Origin: Lotus japonicus
Lineage: Eukaryota > Streptophyta > Magnoliopsida > Fabales > Fabaceae
Direction of reading: 5' to 3'
Length of the DNA: 64,000 nt
NCBI RefSeq assembly: GCF_012489685.1
Contig: NC_080043.1
Span: 10,790,501-10,854,500 of the forward strand
Positions 1 to 11,754 of the stretch are shown in pieces; position 1 is the first letter of the stretch; every line of letters starts with the position of its first letter. The notes under the pieces were generated by a model that searched no databases, had not been told where the DNA came from, and worked only from the letters and a program-made list of their open reading frames with translations. The translations under genes and the position numbers were made by a program.

Positions 1-382
1 GGGCCCAAACTAAAACTAAATGAATCACATAAACCACATACACAACAACCAAAATTATGTACAGGTGGACTACAAAGATAGCCCAATTACATTACCACAA
101 AATGGTCTAGTTACCCATCAAAATCTGGGTTCAACCAGCCATCTCCTTTAACAACTTTGAATTCCAGATGAGTAACTTGGGATTCATATAATCTGCTTTG
201 TCAAACTCCCAAATCCCTTGTTTTAACACAAACAACCTGTTAGTCGTCATTCAAACCAATAATCATTCAACTATTCAACTAAGCACATGTTTGTTTTTAG
301 ACTTTCAATAACGTAATATAATTCCATAAAATTCGCACAATCTGTTGAAAGTGGTTCGTGCTCACCAGTCACCAGCAAAGCC

Positions 383-715
383 TTTTTTTTTTTTTGAGGG
401 AAACAGTAATTCCATTAATCAAGATGAAACCAAAACAAATTAATTCATGCAATACAACACAATTTCACATAACTACTCAATCTGGCAATACAACTCAATT
501 TCACATAATAAACATCCACAAAATAAGCTCGAATTAAAATAAAAATCTTTCTCGCTCCCACCCTGTCCTTCATCCATACAAGCTTCTTCATGTTCTTCCC
601 ATCTGCCAAGCACACGGGAGCTCTCACGGAGATTGGGTGTTTGTCAAGGAATTTGTATTCAAAGGGTTGATTTCCATACTTTACAAAAATAGAGACCAAA
701 CTCAAACGGACCAAA
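383..715 (-). mobile_element. Retroposed 3' end (LINE or processed transcript), poly(A) as T13
   Basis: A run of 13 T at 383-395 is followed by sequence that, read on the minus strand, resembles a plant transcript or LINE 3' end (ATTAATGGAATTACTGTTTC, then the A tail). Upstream of that tail on the minus strand lies an open frame of about 89 codons (445-714) with no domain I recognise. It contains a short internal duplication near 450-510. I could not find a matching target-site duplication, so the 5' limit is a guess. It could be a truncated LINE or a retrocopy of an unknown mRNA. Confidence 0.4.
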
Positions 716-853
716 TAATCTAAGGATCATAAACATATTTTAACCCTATATCAATCACGCGTTTCCACGCGTCGTCCACTCAGATCGAGTCCTGGCACGG
801 TCATCCGTTTTCGTAACGTACCAATTGAATGCCCTCACAAGTGCCGCGAATGT

Positions 854-860
854 TATAAAT
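854..860 (+). promoter_or_regulatory. TATA box of the first F-box-like gene
   Basis: TATAAAT lies about 118 bases before the ATG at 978, which would leave a 5' UTR of roughly 90 nt. Spacing and motif fit a plant Pol II core promoter; there is no transcript evidence. Confidence 0.5.
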
Positions 861-977
861 TTCTTCGTGGTTGTAGTCTTTTGTCTTCACACCCATTCCG
901 AATTTCAAGCAAGAGCCTTTTGCATCTTCTAGTTTTCCAGTGTTCCCTGTGTTCTTAACTTGTTTTGTGTTTCAAGC

Positions 978-2165
978 ATGGAGTTAAGTGTTCATCACCT
1001 GTATGAGGTGTTATCTCGTGCACCCGCATACGTTAATTGTAAGTTTAGAAGTGTATCCCCCGAAGTAGATTTCTCGATGGAGCTCAATTATTGCCGTCAA
1101 CAAGCCCGCAACATGCTTCAACGCGGCGACATGCACGTTTTCGCTTTCCCTCACGTTCCAGCACATATGGGGATGGACTTCTATCATTTATTCGATAATG
1201 GTCCTTCACCAGGATTGCCAATTCAATTCTTGAACTTATTTAACAGTTATTGGAGAATCCTCGATTCGTGGAATGGGTTGGTCCTGGTTGAATTTGAGAT
1301 AGTGGATAGTAAGCCACCAAGACCGTGCATTTGCAATCCTGTCACATGTTATTGGGCACTCCTCAGATCTCCCATGGAAGATTGCAAAAATCCTCATGAA
1401 CTTGAAATGCATATCGTATTCGTTCCATCTGACACAGTTGGGAACGATTATAAATTGATCTGTATAGCGGGTGTTGAACATCGATGGTTACCACCATATG
1501 TGATGAAGGAATTTAACTTTGTTGAATATGATTGGCAGGTTATCAAAGGTGATCTTAATTTCGGGCTAAGGGGGTTGGAACTGGATCAAGTTGCAGTTGT
1601 CAATGATACTTTGTACATTATGTCAACCACTATCGATTACAACGATGGAGAGCATTCAGTTTCGGAGGATAATCCACCCCCGTTCATAGGGAAATACTCA
1701 CTTGGGGAAAAGAAAAAATCCACACTACCCCTGCCTATTGAGGCTGCTCAGGATCCTTTTCATGGTGAATACGGGGTCTTCAAATGGGGTAGCCGATGGA
1801 CGTCAACCGAGTCTCTGTGTCTAGTTCGAAATATTGGATCGACCTTTACTTTTTGGACTTCTTCTTTAGAAGGTGCGCCTGGTTCATGGGTCCTTATTCA
1901 AAACCTGAACATAGGACAGCTGGGGATTCTTGACGATCTAATCAAAGGTTTCACTGTTGTTAATGGAGAATGTTTGATATTCGCCACAAGGTCCACGGTG
2001 TATGGTTTCAATGTAAACGGAGATTATCCATGGAAATTCAAAGTTCTTGGTCCAAACAGAAGGAAGACTTATGTCAAATTCATCTCTTATTCGAGTACCT
2101 TTAGGCCTGTTAACTCGTCTATCACAACTACCTTTCGGAATCTTCTTGCATTATTAACAATATAA
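978..2165 (+). CDS. F-box-associated-type protein, single exon, 395 aa
   Basis: Intact intronless gene. The ATG at 978 is preferred because the residues after it (MELSVHHLYEVLSRAPAY) line up with the start of the related gene at 27792. Residues 5-30 look like a shortened F-box (LYEVLSRAPAYVNCKFRSVS). The body resembles an F-box-associated beta-propeller: a strand reading LDSWNGLVLVEF, then CNPVTCYWALLRSP, and a late block YGVFKWGSRWTSTESLCLVR. F-box proteins usually act as substrate receptors in SCF ubiquitin ligases, but this F-box is degenerate and SKP1 binding is not assured. The second, 401-aa gene shares length and the blocks CNPVT, YGVF.WG.RWTS.ESLCLVR and YPWK. A TATA box lies at 854. 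The F-box family call is by pattern and needs a profile search. Confidence 0.7.
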   Translation: MELSVHHLYEVLSRAPAYVNCKFRSVSPEVDFSMELNYCRQQARNMLQRGDMHVFAFPHVPAHMGMDFYHLFDNGPSPGLPIQFLNLFNSYWRILDSWNGLVLVEFEIVDSKPPRPCICNPVTCYWALLRSPMEDCKNPHELEMHIVFVPSDTVGNDYKLICIAGVEHRWLPPYVMKEFNFVEYDWQVIKGDLNFGLRGLELDQVAVVNDTLYIMSTTIDYNDGEHSVSEDNPPPFIGKYSLGEKKKSTLPLPIEAAQDPFHGEYGVFKWGSRWTSTESLCLVRNIGSTFTFWTSSLEGAPGSWVLIQNLNIGQLGILDDLIKGFTVVNGECLIFATRSTVYGFNVNGDYPWKFKVLGPNRRKTYVKFISYSSTFRPVNSSITTTFRNLLALLTI

Positions 2166-4375
2166 TTAAAAGTAATTTACGTAATGTTTGTATCTCAGAT
2201 GATGGTTTTTTCATTTCCAGTAAATCGTTCCCTTGTTTTTTCCTTGTCTGCGTATTTCAATAAACCTTGGTTGGAGATCATCTGTCACATATATTTGTCA
2301 CCATCCTCTGTCACTAATATCTCATTTATCTTTCCCCTGCCTCTGTTTTGTCTTGCTTTTCCTCCTCCTTCTGTTGCTTTCCGCCTCCTTCCCAATCTGT
2401 TGTTTTCAGCCACAACATTGTTCACGGGTTTTGGTATGCTCTGCAAGATGTCTTTCGGTAAATGGAAAAAAAATTTAAAAAACAATAAACATATAATACA
2501 AGGATCCCACGATTAAAACAAAATAAACTAAAATCATAACAAATGATGTTGTTTTGGAAAACTAATAAATTTTTATATAATTTTTTCCTCATATACCCCC
2601 TTAGTTGATAAATTTTCCCTCATTTTTCACCTTTCATCTTAACTATCAAAATTCTTTTCATTAATTACATATTTCTCAATCTATGTATAATTTAACAATT
2701 ATACATCATCCTACATCATATTAGTAATATTAAATAGGGATAATCTAGTCAAATTATATGATCAATAAATATTTTCTTACTATTTATGTCACAACATAAA
2801 GCTACAAACTTTTTAAAACAGAGGAAGTATGGTTTTCTCAAAACTACTCATAATCTATACATAATTTCGTCTGCAGACATATTTAAGCTATGTGCATATA
2901 AGTGACCCCTAATATGCACCTTCTAAAGTTCTATCTGAAGGTGTCTACCACCAAAGCATGTCTATAAATTATAACTCCATCTGGCCTCCGTCATATTTAG
3001 CCATCTGGCCTCCGTGATAAGTGAGTGTGTTAGTATCATCAGTACTTGAGTGACAGAAGTGAATGACCTAATCCATAAGGGCTGATGGGTGACATAAAGG
3101 CAAATTATTTCATCAATCTCGCGTGTGATTTGATTGGACAACCTTTAGTTTTGTCATTTCCCATCGTAGGTGTCATTTTACGAGACATTTCAATGGTAGA
3201 GTAGGGTAAGCCGTAAAAAAATAGCTCAAAGCAAGTCAAGCGCCTCGAGCACTGTTCGCGCACGTTTCCAACACAACTTACACTGCTTTCAATGCATTAA
3301 AAGTCGCGGATTTACGGAAGGTTGAGCGCCTCATAGGAATTGTGATAATGTTAGAAAACATAAAATGGTAGGTTATAACTTTGGAATTGAAAACATATAA
3401 TTATTAATGTGAGGGATAAATATGAAAGAGTACAAAACATTTTGCTAGATTATTGTAAGAGGTCTTATATTTAGAAACATGAAAATTTTGAAACTAGGTC
3501 TTATAATTAGAAACGGAGGGAGTACTTTTTTATCTTTTCTTAGTTTCACAACCTTTAATCTGTTTTAAAAGAAATTAATGGTTGAAATCTACACGCATTA
3601 TTTCCTCAAGTTTTTCGCCACTTGAGAGAATCCTTACGGTCTTCGAAGCAAGTCATGTGACGGGCGTATAATTATGGATGCTTGGTATCGGCTTTAAATC
3701 TAATTCAATGCTTGGTACATCGCATGCTAGGCCACAACAAAATTGACAACTTAAATTTTAAAAATTAAAGAATTCTAGCTTTTTTTTTCTATAATGTGAG
3801 CGAGCACTTAGACAAACCTTATATCAAAATGGTGTGATATGGCTTGTTTTTCATTTGTGAATTGTGAACAGGCTCTTTTTTTCATTTTCCCAATAGCCCA
3901 TATGTCAAAACCATAATTCAAAATGATCAATTATAGAGCTTACAATACGCTTAGTAGTCCTAAAAAATATTGCAACATATAACTAATTGCATGCGACCAC
4001 TTTAACATAGTGGAACATATAACTAACTAATGAACTGCTAAGCCCAAAGAGATGATGTGCAGACCCCACTTGAAATTTATAGAAACTTAATCACCGTTTT
4101 TAATAAAGGTCCACTTTAATTCCGCCGTTAGCGCCAATTCCAGCCCCTTCTCATTTGTTGAATCCATTAACAAAGCCAGAGCTGATAGCATTCTCATTGT
4201 ATGATACTTGTGCTGTCCATAAGAAAATTACATCCCCATTGATAATGTGAGGAACACCCTCAAATTAATTAACGGTTATCATCTACAGTTGTCATTGAAA
4301 ACAGCAATACGATTTTGCTTATTACAAAAAAAAATGGAAAATATAAATGAGTATAGCTGTATAGGTTTTACTCAC
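2166..4375. other. Intergenic, A+T rich; one MITE-like end
   Basis: No gene is supported. The open frames at 2184-2516 are low-complexity pyrimidine-rich translations. Around 3505-3528 the sequence ends AGAAACGGAGGGAGTA, typical of one terminus of a Stowaway/mariner-type MITE inserted at TA; a similar degraded end (AACAGAGGAAGTA) lies near 2817. The matching left ends were not found. A short direct repeat (ATCTGGCCTCCGT) occurs near 2980 and 3002. Confidence 0.4.
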
Positions 4376-6824
4376 ATCACACACGTAATGGCCAGTAAAA
4401 TCATGATTCATCCGCCCTCTGAACTCGCTCATGTTGAGTCGAAGCCAGTAGAGGACCCAATCAGCGGAAGTCTCACTTTATTACAAACATAGTAACATTA
4501 AAAAATTATCAAATAACATTACAAGAATACCGGGCAAAGAATAATATAAATGCAAGATAACATACCGTGTGTCACAGTCGGGAGTTCCGGTTGCCATTTT
4601 TATGCCCCATGAAGAGAACTGCGAAGCCACTCCCTTTATATTTGATGAATAGTTCCCGATAGAAATAATATCGGATATGGCAGCACACTATAATATTTAT
4701 AAATTATGATGTGATGACCCTAGTTTAGTAGTGTTTTTAGGGTCATTTCTTAGTTTGTTTTGAGTCTTTTTGTTGAGTCTCATGTAGTGTTTCATGCATT
4801 CTCATGCATTTTTATCTTTCTTTGAGTTTTTACTTTGTTTTGGTAATTTTATAGTTTTATAGGGACCTTTCTTGCATTTTAAGTAAGTTTAGGACTTGCA
4901 TATCTTTTCTACTTGAATTGAGGGTCTTTTGTGCTAATAAACTCTTGGAAATCCTAGATATTTTCCTTGCTTTGTTCCCAAGCAGCTAGGTCTGAAAACT
5001 GATGAAGAAAGAAGGTCAAAAGGCTTGGAAAATTGAAGGGAGGCTTAAAAGGGAGTTAAGAAGAAGGTCAAGAGGCTTTCTAGCATGTAGAGAGCGCTCA
5101 GGCGCTCGTGTTGAGCGCCTGAGCGCCAATTGGATCGATGTTTACAAAACGCTAGAAAGGAATTGGCGCCTGAGCGCTCCTGATTGAGCGCCTGAGCGCC
5201 AATTACTTCCAGAGAGCATGTTTTCAGCTTGGAATTGGCGCTCAGGCGTGCTTAATTGGCGCCTGAGCGCCCAGACTCGACCTGTTTGCCTATAAATAGG
5301 CTTTTTGTCATTTCTTTTGTAACTTTTGTCATTTCTATACATTCCTAAATAAGTTAGAAGTAGGGTTAGGCTCTGGAGCTTGAAGAGAGGCATTCTCCAA
5401 GTCCATGTTCCAGGTTTTATCCTTCTTTTCTTGTATGGATTCAATAGCCATGTTTGGCTAAACACCTTTTTGCTTTGGGTTCCTTGTAAGACTCTTGATG
5501 TTTTAATCTTATTTCCTTTTTCTTCACATGAATCTTCTGAGTAAACCCTTGAATTCCATATCTATGCTTTATGTTTCAAGTTAGATCATGAGCTAGCTTT
5601 ATGCTTTTCTATAATATAATGGAAATTTGTTATAGATTAGGGACATGATATGGGATTACCTCTTCTATGCTTGCTACTAGGAATAGAGTAGGGGTTGGGG
5701 TTTGTTGGCCTGAATTGCATGCTTAGTGCCTTTAGCAAATGTTTAGGTTGTCAAGGAATTGAACCTATCTTTTGACTTTTGAGGATTGTCTATACAAGGC
5801 ATTGATAGATGATTACATAGGCTATAACATCAAGGAGAGACTCAGAATTTTTGTGGGAAGAATAGGTTAATTTAAAACTGGTTTAGTTAAGCAAGAACCC
5901 AAGGCAAGTTCACCATTGTTATCACACACCTTCATTTCTTAAGTTTGTCACTCAATCACTTGAACAATCAATCATTAAAACTGAATTTTATTTGCTTTCC
6001 AACCTTGAACTTGATTCTTAAACCGAATTCGCATTCCAATTCCCTGTGGTTCGATAAATTAAAACCCGGAGGTATTCGTACACTTGCGAATTGACCAACA
6101 TGATGCGTCAGACAAACTACTTTTTGGGTTGAGAAAAGGAACAACGATGAACTATGGTGAGCAATTTAATTACCATTGATGAAATAATTCTCCGTTTCCG
6201 CTTTTTAATACTTAGATTGCTGTCTACGTGAAACACACTTTCATCCTTCAATGAAATTATAGCCAAAAACCAAAATCCATCCTCTAGTATGGGAAGGTAT
6301 ATCTGATGTAATTCCAAATTGGAGTAATAAAGAATTAATTGGAGTTTATAGCAACAAAGATACAAGTAATATTTGGGAATGGTATTGTTGTTCACAACTC
6401 ACGTGCGAGAGGCAATTCAAAGGTGGCATCCAAGCAAGGCCATAATATTTGAACAGTTCTTGCGCGGTTTGCTCATTTAATACAGAATCCTTATGGTAAG
6501 TGCACACGAAATTAAAATCGCAACAAAGATGAAATGATCATGTGTAAGAGTTATAGCGTACCGCAAAGGAAGGAGGTAAGACCCAGAGACTAGGGCAATC
6601 ACTGTCACGCTGCATGTGCGTTGCTCGAATAGCCATCAACCTCATCATCTGAAGGAAATACGAAAAGAATAAATAATTACCTATAGAGGAGGATGAACTA
6701 TAGTGATACGGATCAAACACAATATACTGATACTTTTACCTCCGAACTGATTACATTTCCTTCCCAAAAACAATTAAATTCTTCTCTGGTAACCTTTTCT
6801 TTCCCCATGCGCATTATAACCTCA
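4376..6824 (-). pseudogene. Ulp1-like (C48 peptidase family) gene remnant, 3' half, with introns
   Basis: The minus strand shows exons with GT-AG borders and compatible phases: 6740-6824 (VTREEFNCFWEGN), 6562-6648 (ends PSLWVLPPSFA), 6403-6489 (FKYYGLAWMPPLNC), 6174-6302 (IYLPILEDGFWFLAIISLKD, then VFHVDS), 4566-4687 (SSWGIKMATGTPDCD) and 4376-4475 (SADWVLYWLRLNM). The order and motifs fit the C-terminal catalytic domain of plant Ulp1/SUMO-protease-like proteins. The catalytic His position reads FWFL rather than HWYL and the Cys region reads SADWVLYW, so the enzyme is predicted inactive; the VDS Asp is kept. There is a frame problem near 6690-6735. The 5' half is missing where the Athila element begins. 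A solo LTR sits in the intron between 4688 and 6173. Could be host or derived from a transposon-captured protease. Confidence 0.62.
4712..6100. repeat. Solo LTR, 1389 bp, TSD TGATG
   Basis: The unit begins TGATGACCCTAG and ends GAATTGACCAACA, with the canonical TG...CA. The five bases before it (4707-4711) and after it (6101-6105) are both TGATG, a perfect target-site duplication. No retroviral coding sequence lies between, so this is a solo LTR left by LTR-LTR recombination. It has a TATA box (CTATAAATAG, 5290-5299) in plus orientation, suggesting the + direction. Between about 5090 and 5275 it holds several copies of a GC-rich motif (GCGCCTGAGCGCC and its complement). The parental lineage was not identified; the end sequence suggests a Ty3/gypsy element. 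Confidence 0.85.
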
Positions 6825-6849
6825 CTGTGAAGACATATTCAAAGACACT

Positions 6850-9800
6850 ATGTGTGAGCTGTCCCCTTTTCTGGTGAAGGTTTATTCTGGAGAGACTCTA
6901 CATGAATACTGGGAAAGATTCAAGACACTATGTGTGAGCTGTCCCCATCACCAGATTTCCGAGCAGCTCCTAGTTCAGTATTTCTATGAGGGTTTGCTCA
7001 ACATGGAGAGACATCTCATTGATGCTGCTTGTGGAGGTGAATTGAATGACATGACTCCTACCAAAGCCAGGCAGTTGTTTGAGAAGATGGCTGCTAATTC
7101 TCAGCAGTTTTAAACAAGGAGTAATGATGCTGTTAAAACTGTTAATGAGATTGGGACAGATCCAAGGATGGACAAGCTTGAGAAGAGGATGGAAACCATT
7201 GCCAGCTTGGTTACTCAATTGGCCATGAACCAGAATAAACCTTCACAACAGGCAAAGGTTTGTGGCATTTGCACTAAAGACCATAATACTGATGTTTGTC
7301 CTTCTCTGCAGGAACCTACAGATGAGAATCCTGAAGCATATGCTGCCAAACATTTTCAATAATCGACCTCAGCAAAATTATGATCTGTCATCTAACCGAT
7401 ATAACCCTGGCTGGAGAAATCATCCAAATCTTAGATGGTCTGATCAGTCACAACCTGCCCAAGCACCGTTTCAGAATAGTGCTAGACCATATGTTCCTCC
7501 TCCAATGCAACAACAGGCTAACAACCCTGCTACACCGCAATCTAAAGAATCTTCATTGGAGGATATGTTGAAGCAGATGATAGCCCAAAACATACAGTTC
7601 CAACAAGACACCAGATCCTCCATTCAGAATCTGACCACCCAGATAGGACAGATGGCTACTTCAATAAACCAGCTACAGTCCCAGAATTCTGATAAGCTGC
7701 CCTCTCAGACGGTTGTCAATCCAAGAAATGTGAGCGCCATCACCTTACGGTCAGAGAAGCAAATTGATGCAGATCATGGACCAGAGCCAGAGCCTGAAAA
7801 GGAGACAGAGACCACTGCCACAAGAACCTTCCAAGTACAACCACCTTCCATTCCTCTTCCATTTCCCTCCGAAAGCTATGCCAAGCAAGAAGAAGGAAGA
7901 GGTAGATACGGGAATCTTGGAGATATTCAAGAAAGTGGAGGTGAACATACCTCTACTTGATGCACTCAAGCAAATTCCAAGATATGCAAAGTTTCTGAAA
8001 GAATTATGCACTCAGAAAAGGAAGCTGAAAGGAAATGAAAGAGCTCGCATGGGGAGAAACGTTTCTGCAATCATAGGTAAAGCTGGTAAACCTGCTCCTG
8101 TTTCCGATGTTCCTGAAAAGTGTGAGGATCCAGGTACGTTTTCTGTTCCTTGTGTCATAGGTGATACTAAATTTGAAAATGCCATGCTAGATCTAGGAGC
8201 TTCAATTAATGTGATGCCTATGTCTATTTTTAAATCACTTTCACTTGGACCTCTGAAACCTACGGGTGTTGTCATCCAATTAGCAAATAGGAGCACGACA
8301 CACCCTGCTGGATGGGTAGAGGATGTTTTGGTTAGGGTTGGTGAACTTGTTTTCCCTGCTGATTTTTATGTGCTTGAAATGGAAAAAGGATCTTCCCCGT
8401 AATACAGTTCCTATCATTTTGGGGAGACCATTTTTAAAGACAGCCCGAACCAAGATAGATGTTTATGCTGGTACACTGACTATGGAATTCGGTGATATTG
8501 TGGTTAGGATAAACATTTTTGATGCTATGAAACATCCACCTGAAGATTATTCTGTGTTTCATATTGATTTGCTTGATGAACTGCTTGATGATATGCTTGA
8601 TGAACATGAATCTGATTTCCTACATGATTCTGATTATCCTTCCCTAACTGAGTCATACACCTGTCATACATGTACTGCTACTGAAATGTGTGATTCTTGC
8701 ATTGATCAATTTTTGGACACTGTTGTTGTTGACTCAGATGTTAAGAAATCTGATTGTACTAACCCAGTTGTTGAAGTGCAGGCTGCAGAAACTGTATCTG
8801 CTAGTTTGGTTCCATCTGTTTTGCAGGCACCCGTATTGGAGCTTAAGCCCTTACCAGATAACCTCAAGTATGCTTACTTGGAGGATGATAAGAAGCTCCC
8901 TGTCATTGTTTCTTCAACCCTTCATGAAAATCAAGAGGAAAAGTTGCTGCAAGTACTAAAGAAGCACAAGAAAGCTATTGGTTGGACCTTAGCTGACATT
9001 CCTGGTATTAGTCCATCCATGTGCATGCATAGAATACTCTTGGAAGAAGGAGCGAAGCCAGTAAGACAACCACAAAGGAGACTCAACCCAGTGATACTTG
9101 ATGTTGTGAAGAAGGAGATCACCAAGCTTCTGCAAGCTGGAATTATATATCCGATCTCTGACAGCCCTTGGGTGAGCCCAGTTCAAGTGGTCCCTAAGAA
9201 GACAGGACTTACCATTGTGAAGAATGAGAGGAACGAGCTTATCCCTACTCGAGTGCAAAACAGTTGGAGAGTCTGCATTGATTATAGGAGGCTCAATCAA
9301 GCAACTAGAAAGGATCACTTTCCTTTGCCCTTCATTGATCAAATGCTTGAGCGCTTAGCAGGTAAAAGTCACTACTGTTTTCTTGATGGTTTTTCTGGGT
9401 ACTTTCAAATTCACATTGCTCCTGAGGACCAAGAAAAGACCACATTCACTTGTCCCTTTGGCACTTTTGCCTATAGGAGGATGCCCTTTGGCCTATGCAA
9501 TGCCCCTGGTACATTCCAGCGGTGCATGGTAAGTATTTTCAGTGATTTCCTAGAGAGTTGCATCGAGGTCTTTATGGATGATTTCACTGTTTACGGATCT
9601 TCATTTGATACATGTTTAGATAATCTGGATAAAGTTTTGCATAGGTGCATTGAAACTAACCTTGTTTTGAATTATGAGAAGTGTCATTTTATGGTAGAGC
9701 AAGGCATAGTTCTAGGTCATGTGATTTCTAACAAAGGCATAGAGGTGGATCCTGCCAAGATAGATGTTATTTCACATTTGCCTTACCCCTCTTGCGTGCG

Positions 9801-11754
9801 AGAGGTGCGTTCTTTTCTTGGCCATGCAGGTTTTTATCGCAGGTTCATTCAGGATTTCAGCAAGAGAGCCCTTCCTCTTTCTAACTTGCTGCAGAAGGAA
9901 GTGGCGTTTGATTTTGATGAGAAATGCAGAGAGGCGTTCGATTGCCTCAAGAAAGCCTTGACCACCACTCCTATCATTCAGGCACCGGATTGGACGGCCT
10001 CTTTTGAGCTCATGTGTGATGCCTCTAATTACGCATTGGGTGCTGTCCTTGCTCAAAAAGTAGATAAGTTGCCTAGGGTAATATATTATGCTTCCAGGAC
10101 TTTAGATTCTGCACAAGCGAATTACACAACCACTGAAAAAGAACTTCTAGCTATTGTGTTTGCTCTAGATAGATTCAGATCATATTTGCTAGGTTCTAGA
10201 ATTATTGTGTATACTGACCATGCAGCTCTAAAGTTCCTGTTGAAGAAGGCTGAATCAAAACCTAGGTTGATCCGATGGATGCTCTTGCTCCAAGAGTTTG
10301 ACTTGGAGATTCGAGATAGAAGTGGAGCACAGAATTTGGTGGCCGATCACTTGAGTCGGATAGAGAGGGATGCTGATACTCTTCCCATTCGAGATGACTT
10401 TCCGGATGAGCGGCTCTTTAATATTTCAGTTTCATTTCCAGCACCCTGGTTTGCTAATATTGTTAATTATTTAGTTGCTTCTGTTTTCCCACCATTTGCT
10501 TCTAGGGCTCAGATTGCTAAGCTTAAGAGTGATGCTAAATATTATTGTTGGGATGACCCCTATTTGTGGAAGTTTTGTACTGACCAGGTTATTAGGAGGT
10601 GCATTCCAGATCATGAGATTGAGTCAGTCCTTCAGTTTTGCCATGCTTCTGCAGTGGGTGGTCACTTTGGACCCCAAAGGACAGCACGCAAGGTGTTTGA
10701 TTCTGGATTTTACTGGCCCACCATCTTCAAAGATGCGTCAAGGATTTGCAGCACTTGTGAGCCATGTCAGAGAGCAGGCGGTACCATTTCTTGGAGAAAA
10801 GAGATGCCTCAACAGTCCATGCTGTTTTGTGAGGTCTTTGATGTCTGGGGTATCGATTTTATGGGTCCTTTTCCTGTTTCTTTTGGTTTTTACTATATTT
10901 TGCTTGTTGTTGATTATGTTTCTAAATGGGTGGAAGCTAAGGCCACCCGGACTAATGATTCTCGAGTTGTTGTGGATTTTGTTAGGTCTAACATCTTTTG
11001 CAGGTTTGGCATTCCTAGAGCCATCATTAGTGACCAAGGCACCCATTTCTGCAATAGGTCCATGCAAGCTCTTCTCAAGAAATATGGGGTTGTTCATAGA
11101 ATTTCCACACCATACCATCCTCAAACAAATGGGCAAGCTGAGAATTCCAACAGAGAGATAAAGAGGATCTTGGAGAAGACTGTCCAGCCTAACAGGAAGG
11201 ATTGGAGCAATAGACTTGAGGATGCTCTTTGGGCCCACCGTACTGCTTACAAAGCACCCATCGGAATGTCCCCTTACCGCGTTGTTTTTGGTAAGGCATG
11301 TCATCTCCCTGTTGAGATAGAGCATCGTGCTTATTAGGCTGTGAAGACTTGCAACTTGGCTCTTGATCAAGCTGGTGGCGAAAGGAAGCTTCAATTGAGT
11401 GAGTTAGATGAGATCCGCTTGGAAGCCTATGAGAACTCTAAGTTCTACAAAGAGAAGACCAAAATATTCCATGATAGCTTGATTTCCAGAAAAGACTTTT
11501 TGGTTGGACAACAAGTGTTGTTGTATAACTCTAGGCTTGGCCTAATGAGCGGTAAGCTTCGTTCTAAGTGGATTGGTCCTTTTGTTGTTACTAATGTGTT
11601 TCCTTATGGTACTGTAGAGATCAAAAGTGAATCCACAGATAAGAGCTTCAAAGTTAATGATCATCGCCTCAAGCATTTCCTCACTAATCCTTCTCTTGTG
11701 AATGCTACCATGGACGATGTTTCCTTGGTTGTTTCCACCCTCCGCCCGCCATGA
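6850..11754 (+). pseudogene. Athila gag-pol, broken (stops and frameshifts)
   Basis: Reading order: gag C-terminus (SGETLHEYWERFKTLC); in-frame stop at 7111-7113; zinc knuckle near 7260-7300; frameshift near 7350; protease region (LDLGASINVMP, ~8190); frameshifts near 7870-7900 and 8390; RT from ~9080 with the catalytic FMDDF (~9570); RNase H (~10000-10350); integrase with H2C2 finger ([20 protein letters not shown], ~10660) and core (IISDQGTHF, ~11020); stop TAG at 11335 where TGG (Trp) is expected; then the final part to 11754 ([19 protein letters not shown]). The longest uninterrupted stretch, 8323-11337, carries RT to integrase. The element cannot make its own proteins. Confidence 0.85.

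Noticed and set aside
2184..2516. Open frames downstream of the first F-box-like gene
   Set aside because: Translations of a pyrimidine-rich stretch; no domain, start context or homologous block.
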